Source: Nitrospiria bacterium | GTDB taxonomy: Bacteria; Nitrospirota; Nitrospiria; JACQBZ01 | DNA: 25,432 nucleotides | Assembly: GCA_919901335.1 (NCBI GenBank) | Contig: CAKKOZ010000011.1 | Location: forward strand, 1-25,432 | Direction: 5' to 3' | Shown here: piece by piece, positions 1 to 6,267 of the stretch | How the letters are laid out: each line of letters starts with the position of its first letter | Position numbering within the stretch: the stretch's first letter is position 1 | The notes under the pieces: model-generated | The model's input: the letters and a program-made list of their open reading frames with translations, nothing else | Told to the model about the DNA's origin: nothing | Database searches by the model: none | Position numbers and translations under genes: made by a program

Positions 1-33
1 CGATGAAATGATTTCCACACGACAAAATCCTCC

Positions 34-62
34 TTGACAAATTATACAGGTTTTTGTATATT
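34..62 (+). promoter_or_regulatory. Sigma70-like promoter of the toxin-antitoxin pair
   Basis: A perfect -35 box TTGACA (34-39) is followed, after a 17-bp spacer, by TATATT (57-62), a five-of-six match to the -10 consensus. The expected transcription start is about base 69, which coincides with the GTG proposed as the toxin start codon. The promoter call rests on consensus boxes and spacing only. Confidence 0.75.
43..60. promoter_or_regulatory. Inverted-repeat operator in the toxin-antitoxin promoter
   Basis: TATACA (43-48) and TGTATA (55-60) form a perfect inverted repeat with a 6-bp spacer. It lies between the -35 and -10 boxes and overlaps the -10. Type II antitoxins of the HTH class commonly repress their own operon by binding such palindromes, so this is the best candidate site for the antitoxin encoded at 398-697. 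Binding is inferred. Confidence 0.55.
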
Positions 63-68
63 CGTCCT

Positions 69-401
69 GTGAAACCGCTGATCTGGCTCGGCTCCTCGCT
101 CGATGATGTCCGGCGCTTTTCGTCAAAAGCGCGTCAGATCACCGGCTATCAGTTATACAAAATTCAAAATGGTTTGGAGCCTTCGGACTGGAAGCCGATG
201 GCCGGGATCGGGCCTGGCGTAAGAGAAATTCGAGTCCATTCAGAAAAAGAGCATCGGGTAATCTATATCGCACACTTTGAAGAGGCGGTCTACGTTTTAC
301 ACGCGTTTATCAAGAAAACCGCCCAAACGCCGAAGGGCGATATCGACCTGGCCGCTCGGCGGTTTCGGGAACTTCAGATATCAAGAAGAGGTGGACAATG
401 A
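69..401 (+). CDS. RelE/HigB-type toxin (phage Gp49-like, DUF891 family)
   Basis: This is the predicted toxin of a type II toxin-antitoxin pair, probably a ribosome-dependent mRNA interferase of the RelE/HigB superfamily. Family hallmarks are the N-terminal KPLIWLGSSLDDVR, the central GLEPSDWKPM and GPGVREIRV strands, RVIYIA, and the C-terminal YVLHAFIKKTAQTP. From GTG 69 it is 110 residues, usual for the family. An in-frame TTG at 54 exists, but it would lie upstream of the predicted transcription start and inside the operator; GTG 69 sits at the expected +1 and begins just before the conserved KPLIWLG. No Shine-Dalgarno is seen for either. The stop overlaps the antitoxin start by 4 bases (ATGA), indicating translational coupling. 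Toxin-first order is typical of higBA-type loci. The family is secure; the exact start is not. Confidence 0.85.
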   Translation: MKPLIWLGSSLDDVRRFSSKARQITGYQLYKIQNGLEPSDWKPMAGIGPGVREIRVHSEKEHRVIYIAHFEEAVYVLHAFIKKTAQTPKGDIDLAARRFRELQISRRGGQ

Positions 402-697
402 AAAAGATCAAGGGAAAGAAATCGTCGGGCAATGTTTTTCGTGATCTGGGCTTTGGTCCCAGGGACGCGGAGAATCTTCAGGTACGCGCCCAGCTCATGA
501 CCGAAATCGAGAAATACATTCAAAAGGAGAAGATGACCCAGGCGGATGCCGCAAACCTGTTCGGGGTGACTCAACCCCGGATCAGCGATCTGGTGCGCGG
601 TAAGATTCACTTGTTTACGGTGGACACCCTGATTTCGATGCTCACGCATGCCGGTTTAAGCGTGAGGGTGCAAGTGAAAAGATCTCTAGCGGCCTAA
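398..697 (+). CDS. XRE-family HTH antitoxin (HigA-like)
   Basis: This 99-residue protein is the predicted antitoxin partner of the toxin just upstream, with which it overlaps by 4 bases. The helix-turn-helix lies around residues 46-72 (MTQADAANLFGVTQPRISDLVRG), matching the HTH found in antitoxins paired with Gp49-like toxins. It would neutralise the toxin by binding it and repress the operon through the palindrome at 43-60. A GAGGTGG ribosome-binding site precedes the ATG. Its stop codon overlaps the stop of the convergent yggU gene, so the pair sits tail to tail with the long division operon. Function is by family; self-regulation is inferred. Confidence 0.87.
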   Translation: MKKIKGKKSSGNVFRDLGFGPRDAENLQVRAQLMTEIEKYIQKEKMTQADAANLFGVTQPRISDLVRGKIHLFTVDTLISMLTHAGLSVRVQVKRSLAA

Positions 698-1023
698 GTG
701 CCATCCTCCAGGAAGATCATTCCCTCCTTCAGCCGTTTCTGAAGCATCTCCCGCCTCAGTCCTTCGATCCGAACCCATTTCTGACGGGAACGATGGCCGC
801 GAAGGATCCGGAGGCGGCTTTTCGGAATTCGAAAGAGCCGGGCGAGGAGGGCGAGGCAGGCCTCGTTCGCGGCGCCCTCGGACGGAGGAGCCGTCAGCTT
901 CAATTTCAACGCACCGTTGTAAAATCCGGCCGGTTCTTCCCGAGAGGATCGGGGCTGGACCGAAACTTTGAGAACAACGCCCGAGGCATCTTCATGCAGA
1001 TCGAACGGTGGGATATCGGGCAT
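694..1023 (-). CDS. yggU: DUF167/YggU family protein
   Basis: This is a small conserved protein (109 residues) of unknown biochemical role. The DUF167 signature is clear: VSVQPRSSREEPAGFYNGALKLKLTAPPSEGAANEACLALLARLF, then a SRQKWVRIEG strand near the end. Family members often lie next to yggT and yggS, as here, at the end of the dcw cluster. The ATG at 1023 lies inside the end of the upstream hicB-like gene, an overlap of 32 bases, and only a weak GGTGG ribosome-binding site precedes it. Later in-frame starts would remove conserved residues. The gene ends convergently against the antitoxin gene with overlapping stop codons; no terminator is visible. Confidence 0.8.
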   Translation of the reverse strand: MPDIPPFDLHEDASGVVLKVSVQPRSSREEPAGFYNGALKLKLTAPPSEGAANEACLALLARLFRIPKSRLRILRGHRSRQKWVRIEGLRREMLQKRLKEGMIFLEDGT

Positions 1024-1219
1024 GATGTATCTTCACCACCTTGATATTGGGAAACGGCTTTTGCTGCATCTGGATCAGCCGCAAACAACTTTCGATCACA
1101 TCCCGAATGTTACCCAATGCCTCGGCCTCCGAGCGTCCGAGGGCCGTGCAGCCGGGCAGGGCCGGAACGGCTGCAATGTAGAGTCGGTCTTTTCGGGTGA
1201 TGTAGACGTCATAATTCAT
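992..1219 (-). CDS. HicB-like protein, no toxin partner nearby
   Basis: This 75-residue protein has the HicB/UPF0150 fold signature: an N-terminal strand MNYDVYITRKDRLYIAAVPALPGCTALGRSEAEALGNI followed by an amphipathic helix (RDVIESCLRLIQ). HicB proteins are usually antitoxins for the RNase HicA, but no small double-stranded-RNA-binding HicA is found on either side, and no C-terminal DNA-binding domain is present. The start is ATG 1219, because a near-perfect GGAGG (1225-1229) lies 5 bases upstream; an earlier ATG at 1231 would contain that site within its own coding sequence. It sits 33 bases after divIVA and overlaps yggU by 32 bases, so it is co-transcribed with the dcw operon. Its role is unknown. 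Confidence 0.72.
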   Translation of the reverse strand: MNYDVYITRKDRLYIAAVPALPGCTALGRSEAEALGNIRDVIESCLRLIQMQQKPFPNIKVVKIHHARYPTVRSA

Positions 1220-1224
1220 CTTCA

Positions 1225-1229
1225 CCTCC
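1225..1229 (-). promoter_or_regulatory. Ribosome-binding site fixing the hicB-like start
   Basis: GGAGG on the minus strand, 5 bases before ATG 1219. It decides the internal ATG over the in-frame ATG at 1231. Confidence 0.7.
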
Positions 1230-1252
1230 ATGACCCGTCTTCGGTTCTGCCT

Positions 1253-1777
1253 TTATGTCTTGGGCTTTAAGAGACGAACGTTGTCGTCCCGTTCTTCATC
1301 CGACCGGTCCTTTTTTCCCGCTTTCTCATCTTCACGATCCTCAAGCTCCGTAACCCTCTGGAAGATCCGGATCAAGGAGCGGATCTTTTCCAGAAAGACC
1401 ACCTTCTGTTTTTGAAGATCAAGGATTTCGCGTTTAATTACGGCCATCTCGTCACGGGCCGAATGCATCATCTCTTCCGCCTTCAACTCCGCCTCTTTCA
1501 GGACCAGCTCGGCATCTTTCTGCGCGCTGCGTCCCATCTCCTCCACCAGGTCCTGGGCCTTCATGAGGGTGTTGTTCAGCGTCACCTCTTTCTTCCGCAA
1601 TTCGGCCAATTGATTTTCGGTTTCGGTCACCTTCTCTCGAAGGGCGTTGTTTTCCCGTATCAGCGCCTCGTAATCCTCCGTCACCGAGTCCAGGAAGGCA
1701 TCCACCTCCTGGCGATCGTAGCCCCGTAGTTTGACTTTAAATCCGGCCTGTTGAATATCCAGCGGCGTAATCTTCAT
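1253..1777 (-). CDS. divIVA: DivIVA-domain coiled-coil protein
   Basis: This is a membrane-curvature-associated cell-pole or septum organiser of the DivIVA/GpsB family, 174 residues. The diagnostic N-terminal domain is at residues 1-35 (MKITPLDIQQAGFKVKLRGYD, then RQEVDAFLD), followed by a long heptad-rich coiled coil to about residue 145 and a charged, disordered tail. The start is ATG 1777, preceded by AGGAGG 5 bases upstream and matching family N-termini; the frame stays open upstream through the hairpin repeat at 1797-1890, which should not be counted as coding. The location after yggT at the end of the dcw cluster is common in bacteria. In diderm bacteria its role is less well defined than in Bacillus. 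Confidence 0.9.
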   Translation of the reverse strand: MKITPLDIQQAGFKVKLRGYDRQEVDAFLDSVTEDYEALIRENNALREKVTETENQLAELRKKEVTLNNTLMKAQDLVEEMGRSAQKDAELVLKEAELKAEEMMHSARDEMAVIKREILDLQKQKVVFLEKIRSLIRIFQRVTELEDREDEKAGKKDRSDEERDDNVRLLKPKT

Positions 1778-1796
1778 TCCGTCCTCCTGCTTATTG

Positions 1797-1890
1797 TATG
1801 TGGGGCCCGCCCCCGGTCTCATTTTATGGGGGCCTGCTCGCTTCGCTCTCAATGCCCCCATGCCCCGGCCAGTCACCGGCAGAGCCGGAT
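1797..1890 (-). repeat. Intergenic hairpin repeat, copy A (before divIVA)
   Basis: This compound copy lies between yggT and divIVA. A short unit TATGTGGGGCCCGCCCCC (1798-1815 on the plus strand) is followed by a full unit with arms ATGGGGGC (1826-1833) and GCCCCCAT (1854-1861) and a second hairpin CCGGC-AGA-GCCGG (1876-1888). Compared with the other copies, the outer G-C pair of the first stem is replaced by A-T, a compensatory change. Read on the transcribed strand, the element ends in CCCCACATA just before the divIVA ribosome-binding site, as in copies B, C and D. Confidence 0.8.
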
Positions 1891-1930
1891 GCCTGGCCTG
1901 GCGCTTGGACAAGCATAGCCTGATCCTTGC

Positions 1931-2230
1931 TCATCGCATTCTCTGGGCCAGTTGGACCAAACTCGACACCAGGAAACTTCTTAAAAAGATGATGATCAGA
2001 ATCACGATCAAGGGTGAAAGATCAATGCCGATATTATACACCGGCATCAGCCGGCGGACGGGATGCAGCACCGGCTCCGTAATTTTATACAGGAACTGGA
2101 CGATGGGGTTGTACGGATCGGGATTCACCCAGGAGATCAAGGCCCGAATGATAATGACCCACATATAGAAGTTTAAAGCGATGCCGACCACCTCCGCAGC
2201 GGCGGCAACGAAATTCACGGCGATGAACAT
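1931..2230 (-). CDS. yggT: YggT family membrane protein
   Basis: This is a small integral membrane protein (99 residues) with two hydrophobic segments, about residues 3-31 (AVNFVAAAAEVVGIALNFYM onward) and 68-92 (IDLSPLIVILIIIFLRSFLV). Between them lies the conserved family loop ISWVNPDPYNPIVQFLYKITEPVLHPVRRLMP. Relatives have been linked to septum or thylakoid nucleoid distribution in photosynthetic lineages and to osmotic stress, but there is no settled biochemical role. The ATG follows the yggS stop codon with no gap, so the two are translationally coupled. About 153 bases separate it from divIVA; that gap contains hairpin repeat copy A. Confidence 0.9.
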   Translation of the reverse strand: MFIAVNFVAAAAEVVGIALNFYMWVIIIRALISWVNPDPYNPIVQFLYKITEPVLHPVRRLMPVYNIGIDLSPLIVILIIIFLRSFLVSSLVQLAQRMR

Positions 2231-2923
2231 CTATTCCTCCCTCGGCCCGAAGATCGCGGTCCCCACGCGAATCATTGTGGCCCCTTCTTCAATCGCCACT
2301 TCAAAATCGTTCGACATCCCCATGGACAGCTCACAAACGGGCATCCCGGCCTGTCCCAATTGCTCGGCCTTTTCGGCCAGCCGCCGGAAAAAGGGCCTCG
2401 ACCCTTCCGGATTGTCCGACGGCGGTGGAATCGTCATCAGCCCCTCCAGGGAAAGATGCAATAAGGCCGATGTTTGCCGAACCAAGGCATCCAGTCCCTC
2501 CGGCAAGACTCCGTGCTTACTGGGCTCGCGGGCCTCATTCACCTGGATCAACACCTTCTGCCGAATCCCGGCCTGCTCAGCCCGGCGGTCAATTTCATGG
2601 GCCAGATCCAGGCTATCCACCGAATGGATCATTTCAAATATCCCCACAGATTGCTTGACCTTGTTCCTCTGCAGGTGGCCGATCAAATGCCACTGAACGG
2701 ACCCACCGACGGCTTTGATTTTCGGCAGCGCCTCCTGGACACGATTCTCGCCGAGCACCGTCGCCCCGGCGGCCACCGCATGACGGATGCGATCGTCCGC
2801 CACCCCTTTCGTCACGATGACCAGCGTGATCCGGCCCGGGTCCCGGCCGGACCGTTCCGCCGCGGCGGCCATCCGCTCACGAACCCGAAGCAGATGGGTC
2901 GCGATGAACTCATGCATTATCAT
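2231..2923 (-). CDS. yggS: YggS/PROSC-type pyridoxal phosphate homeostasis protein
   Basis: This single-domain, alanine-racemase-fold protein of 230 residues binds PLP and helps balance vitamin B6 and keto-acid pools, without a known catalytic reaction. The PLP lysine is K39 in IVTKG; other family motifs are LGENRVQEALPK, WHLIGHLQRNK, the LSLEGLMTIPP strand and SMGMSNDFEVAIEEGATMIRVGTAIFG, which forms the phosphate-binding end. It overlaps pgeF by 4 bases and abuts yggT, a conserved pgeF-yggS-yggT arrangement downstream of ftsZ in many bacteria. The start is the ATG in the ATGA overlap; a second ATG two codons later is equally possible. Confidence 0.93.
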   Translation of the reverse strand: MIMHEFIATHLLRVRERMAAAAERSGRDPGRITLVIVTKGVADDRIRHAVAAGATVLGENRVQEALPKIKAVGGSVQWHLIGHLQRNKVKQSVGIFEMIHSVDSLDLAHEIDRRAEQAGIRQKVLIQVNEAREPSKHGVLPEGLDALVRQTSALLHLSLEGLMTIPPPSDNPEGSRPFFRRLAEKAEQLGQAGMPVCELSMGMSNDFEVAIEEGATMIRVGTAIFGPREE

Positions 2924-3684
2924 CCATTACAAATCATGATTCCGTTGATCATCCCGCCCGTGGAATGCCCGTCGCGCCGGTAGGAATAGAACCGCTCCGG
3001 ATGGCAAAAGGTGCAGGCGCCGGCGATGGTAATCCGTTCGGACGGCACCCCGGAGGCGATCAATTGACGGAGATTCAGCCCCGCAAGGTCGAGCATCCCT
3101 TTATCGCCCTCCGTCTCCCGCACAACCTCTTTCCAATAGTCAAACTTCTTCCGAAGAGGCCCCAGCACCGGCCCGTTTACTTCATAACAACACGGCCCGA
3201 TCGCCGGCCCGATTCCGACCCGGAGATCATCGGAGCGGCATCCAAATGAATTTCGCATGGTTAGAACGGTCTTGGACGCGATCACCTTGAGCGATCCGCG
3301 CCAACCCGCATGAACGGCCGCAACGACCTTTTTGTTTTCATCCCAGATTAGAATCGGGAGGCAGTCGGCCGTGCGGACCGTGATCGCAAGCCCGCTCCGG
3401 TTCGTCACCACTGCGTCACACGCCCGATCCTGGACCGATGGGACCGAACCCCGATCCGGACCATCCGTATCCCCCGAAGCGCCGATCACCCAGATCGAAT
3501 CGCCGTGCACCTGACGGACGGATAGAATCCCGGTCTCCCGGACTCCGAAATGTTTGGCCAGGAGTTCGACCGACCGCGGACCGCGAAGACCAAATAGATG
3601 CCGCACCCCGGTCTTCGGTCCCGAAAACGGCAGATCCAGCGCTCGATGGCCCTCTTCCTCGATGATTTGAAACTCCACCGCCAT
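2920..3684 (-). CDS. pgeF: Peptidoglycan editing factor PgeF (YfiH/YlmD, laccase-fold)
   Basis: This multicopper-oxidase-fold enzyme (254 residues) has the metal-site residues of the family: H60 in RQVHGD, C108 in RTADCLP and H125 in AAVHAGWRG, plus GIGPAIGPCCYEV. In E. coli the homologue prevents wrong amino acids, such as serine, from remaining in UDP-MurNAc peptides; other members act on purine nucleosides. It lies directly after ftsZ and overlaps yggS by 4 bases. I place the start at ATG 3684 (MAVEFQIIEE), which fits family length. The reading frame stays open upstream into the end of ftsZ, and no strong ribosome-binding site decides the start; a GTG four codons earlier is an alternative. 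Confidence 0.9.
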   Translation of the reverse strand: MAVEFQIIEEEGHRALDLPFSGPKTGVRHLFGLRGPRSVELLAKHFGVRETGILSVRQVHGDSIWVIGASGDTDGPDRGSVPSVQDRACDAVVTNRSGLAITVRTADCLPILIWDENKKVVAAVHAGWRGSLKVIASKTVLTMRNSFGCRSDDLRVGIGPAIGPCCYEVNGPVLGPLRKKFDYWKEVVRETEGDKGMLDLAGLNLRQLIASGVPSERITIAGACTFCHPERFYSYRRDGHSTGGMINGIMICNG

Positions 3685-3730
3685 TCCATCAACCACTCTT
3701 ATCTTCCCCCAGCGAGCCCCTATAATATAA

Positions 3731-4858
3731 TCAATCCGCCTGTTTTCGAAGGAAGGTCGGCACATCCCACTCATCATCGCCGACCCCAGGGTCATGCGGA
3801 TAGGCGCTGTTCGCCACCTTGCGAAGAAACGCAGGCCGGTCCAGGCTCTTGGGCGGCAACGGCTTGGCCGACGCCGGTTTCACGGGTGCCTCCCGGACCA
3901 GATCCTTCTCAAAACCGGTGGCGATGACGGTCACGACCACGTCGTCCTTCATCTGCTTGTTGATCACGGACCCGAAGATGATGTTTGCCTCCGGATCGGC
4001 CGCTTCCTGAATAACCATCGAGGCCTCGCTCACTTCGTGGAGGGATAATCCCTCTCCTCCCGTGATGTTCAACAGGACTCCCCGGGCGCCGTGAATGGAT
4101 CCTTCCTCCAGAAGCGGGCTTGAGATCGCCTTCTGGGCCGCCTCCATCGCGCGGTGTTCACCCCGCGAGCTTCCCATCCCCATCACGGCGCGGCCCATAT
4201 GCGCCATCACGGTCCGCACATCCGCGAAGTCCACATTCACCAGGCCGGGCGTCGTCACAAGATCCGCAATCCCCTGCACCGCCTGACGCAGCACGTCATC
4301 CACGACCTTGAAGGCCTCCACCAGCGATGTGGATTTATCCACGACCGTGAGCAGCCGCTGATTCGGAATCACGATCAAGGTGTCCACCACTTTTTTGAGT
4401 TCCTCCACGCCTTCTTCCGCCCGCCGCATCCGAACAGCCGCTTCAAACTGAAACGGCTTCGTGACCACAGCCACGGTCAAGGCCCCCAGTTCACGCGCGA
4501 TGGCCGCGATGACGGGCGCGGCACCCGTTCCGGTCCCGCCTCCCATGCCGGCCGTTACAAAGACCATGTCGGCCCCCTCCAGCATCTCCCGGATCTTGTC
4601 GGTGTCCTCCAGCGCGGCTTCGCGACCGACGTCGGGATTCGCCCCGGCGCCCAGCCCTTTGGTCAACCGGGTTCCTATGGAAAGGGTGCAGGCCGCCCTG
4701 GAGAGACTCAGCGCCTGAACATCGGTGTTCGCCGCGATGAACTCCACGCCCGTAAACTTGGAGGCGATCATCGTGTTGACCGCATTACAACCGCTGCCCC
4801 CGACCCCGATCACCTTGATCCTGGCCGGCTTGATCTCTGCCTCTTCAAAGAGAAACAT
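3731..4858 (-). CDS. ftsZ: Cell division GTPase FtsZ
   Basis: FtsZ is the tubulin-like GTPase that polymerises into the Z-ring at the cytoplasmic side of the division site. Visible motifs are the nucleotide-binding GVGGSGCNAV (18-27), the tubulin signature GGGTGTG (106-112) and the T7 synergy loop NVDFAD (208-213). The variable linker is short (about 318-360). The C-terminal peptide DVPTFLRKQAD (365-375) would bind FtsA and other tethers. A second, similar peptide RPAFLRK lies at 341-347. The length, 375 residues, is normal. A strong AAGGAGGT precedes the ATG. Hairpin repeat copy B lies in the 44-base gap between ftsA and ftsZ. Confidence 0.98.
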   Translation of the reverse strand: MFLFEEAEIKPARIKVIGVGGSGCNAVNTMIASKFTGVEFIAANTDVQALSLSRAACTLSIGTRLTKGLGAGANPDVGREAALEDTDKIREMLEGADMVFVTAGMGGGTGTGAAPVIAAIARELGALTVAVVTKPFQFEAAVRMRRAEEGVEELKKVVDTLIVIPNQRLLTVVDKSTSLVEAFKVVDDVLRQAVQGIADLVTTPGLVNVDFADVRTVMAHMGRAVMGMGSSRGEHRAMEAAQKAISSPLLEEGSIHGARGVLLNITGGEGLSLHEVSEASMVIQEAADPEANIIFGSVINKQMKDDVVVTVIATGFEKDLVREAPVKPASAKPLPPKSLDRPAFLRKVANSAYPHDPGVGDDEWDVPTFLRKQAD

Positions 4859-4874
4859 GCGTACCTCCTTATTT

Positions 4875-4899
4875 TATGTGGGGGCCCGCCGCCCCCACG
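4875..4899 (-). repeat. Intergenic hairpin repeat, copy B (before ftsZ, short form)
   Basis: On the plus strand, GTGGGGGC (4878-4885) and GCCCCCAC (4891-4898) form a perfect 8-bp stem with a 5-base loop. It lies between the ftsA stop (4903) and the ftsZ ribosome-binding site. Copy B lacks the long loop and the second CCGGC hairpin found in copies A, C and D. It has no U-run on the transcribed strand, so it is unlikely to be a normal intrinsic terminator. Confidence 0.8.
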
Positions 4900-4902
4900 C
4901 CA

Positions 4903-6153
4903 TTAAAAAAATTCCTGGACCCATTCCCGCATCCGGGCCGCCACTTTGTGAAACAGCCTTCGATCCCGGTAGCGGTGCGCCTCGCGATCCCCCCGCGTCT
5001 TGAGGGCATACAGGATCAATCCCACGCCCGTGGCGTACATCGGGTTGTTCACGATGTCCGCCAGGCCTCCGATATTGGTCGGCGCGCCGCGGCGGACCGG
5101 CAGATCCAGGACCCGTTCGGCCAGCTCGACCATCCCCGGAAGGATCGCCGTCCCGCCGGTGATCACCACGCCCGAAGCCACCCGCTCTTCATAGCCCGTC
5201 CGCTTGATTTCACGGGCCACCAGCCCGAAGATCTCCTCGGCCCTCGGCTCGATGATCTCGGACAGGATCTGCCGAGACAAGACCCGCGGCGGCCGTCCTC
5301 CAACGCTGGGGACCTCGATCGTTTCCTCCCCCTGGACCATCGCCGTCATGGCGCAGCCGTATTTAATCTTGATCTTCTCGGCCTCGGCGGCCGGCGTTCG
5401 GAGACCGATCGCAATGTCGCTGGTCAGATGATTGCCCCCGATGCCCAGGACCGCCGTGTGCCAGACCCCCCCTTCGACAAAGGTTGCGATGTCGGTCGTT
5501 CCGCCGCCGATGTCCACCAGCGTCACCCCAAGGTCCCTCTCCTCCTGCGTCAAGACCGCTTCGCTGGAGGCCAGGGGCTGAAGGATGATATCCACCACCT
5601 CCAGTCCCGCACGGTTCACGCTCTTGATGATGTTCTGCGCCGAGGTCACCGCACCCGTAATAATATGCACCTCGGCCTCGAGGCGCACGCCGGACATCCC
5701 GAGAGGGTCTTTGATGCCGTCCTGATCGTCCACAATAAATTCCTGCGGCAGGACATGGAGCACCTCGCGGTCCAGCGGAATCGCCACGGCCCGGGCGGCG
5801 TCAATCACGCGATCCACATCCGCCTGGGTCACCTCCCGATCCTTCACCGCAATGACGCCGCGGCTGTTGAAGCCCTTGATATGTCCGCCGGCGATCCCGG
5901 CATACACGGACTGGATCTGAACCCCGGCCATGAGCTCGGCCTCCTCCACCGCCTTCTTGATGGATTCGACCGTGCTTTCGATGTTCACCACGACCCCTTT
6001 TCGGAGTCCGCGGGAGGGATGGGTCCCGATGCCGATAATGTCCACGCCGGGTGACCCGTCCGGTCGGTGCGGCTCCTTGATTTCTCCCACAATGGCGCAG
6101 ATCTTCGTCGTGCCGATGTCAAGGCCCACGATGATGTTTTCTCGTTTCGCCAA
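4903..6153 (-). CDS. ftsA: Cell division protein FtsA
   Basis: This actin-like ATPase tethers FtsZ filaments to the inner membrane (416 residues). Visible motifs are the phosphate-1 loop GLDIGTTKICAIVGE near the N-terminus, the SHS2/1C insertion (VKDREVTQADVDRVIDAARA onward), phosphate-2 VDIGGGTTDIA, the adenosine motif VVITGGTAILPG, and a C-terminal amphipathic helix FHKVAARMREWVQEFF for membrane binding. The start is TTG 6153, giving MAKRENIIVGLDIGTTK: AAGGAGG lies 9 bases upstream and no conserved sequence is lost. Longer readings would translate the hairpin repeat. The gap to ftsZ is 44 bases. Confidence 0.95.
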   Translation of the reverse strand: MAKRENIIVGLDIGTTKICAIVGEIKEPHRPDGSPGVDIIGIGTHPSRGLRKGVVVNIESTVESIKKAVEEAELMAGVQIQSVYAGIAGGHIKGFNSRGVIAVKDREVTQADVDRVIDAARAVAIPLDREVLHVLPQEFIVDDQDGIKDPLGMSGVRLEAEVHIITGAVTSAQNIIKSVNRAGLEVVDIILQPLASSEAVLTQEERDLGVTLVDIGGGTTDIATFVEGGVWHTAVLGIGGNHLTSDIAIGLRTPAAEAEKIKIKYGCAMTAMVQGEETIEVPSVGGRPPRVLSRQILSEIIEPRAEEIFGLVAREIKRTGYEERVASGVVITGGTAILPGMVELAERVLDLPVRRGAPTNIGGLADIVNNPMYATGVGLILYALKTRGDREAHRYRDRRLFHKVAARMREWVQEFF

Positions 6154-6162
6154 TTCCGATGA

Positions 6163-6169
6163 CCTCCTT
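6163..6169 (-). promoter_or_regulatory. Ribosome-binding site selecting the TTG start of ftsA
   Basis: AAGGAGG on the minus strand, 9 bases before TTG 6153. It follows directly after hairpin repeat copy C and supports the non-AUG start. Confidence 0.75.
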
Positions 6170-6173
6170 CCGA

Positions 6174-6257
6174 TTATATGTGGGGGCCGCTGCGGCAAAC
6201 AAAGACCGCGGTCCTCACATGCCCCCACACCCCGCGCCTCCCGCGGCCAAGCCGCGA
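6174..6257 (-). repeat. Intergenic hairpin repeat, copy C (before ftsA)
   Basis: On the plus strand, the arms TGTGGGGGC (6179-6187) and GCCCCCACA (6221-6229) enclose a 33-base loop that contains the palindrome GACCGCGGTC (6204-6213). A second hairpin CGCGGC-CAA-GCCGCG lies at 6242-6256. It has the same layout as copies A and D; the second stem differs in sequence but keeps pairing. It fills most of the 114-base gap between ftsQ and ftsA. Confidence 0.82.
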
Positions 6258-6267
6258 ACCGGCTTTT

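Noticed and set aside
1778..1912. N-terminal extension of divIVA
   Set aside because: It would translate hairpin repeat copy A. The AGGAGG site and the conserved MKITPLDI start support ATG 1777.
4875..4899. Intrinsic terminator between ftsA and ftsZ
   Set aside because: The stem is strong, but no U-run follows on the transcribed strand; a ribosome-binding site and ftsZ follow at once.
4876..6054. Long plus-strand reading frame (392 codons) opposite ftsA
   Set aside because: It is antisense to a fully conserved ftsA, has His/Arg/Asp-rich composition typical of reverse-strand readings of high-G+C genes, and shows no recognisable domain.
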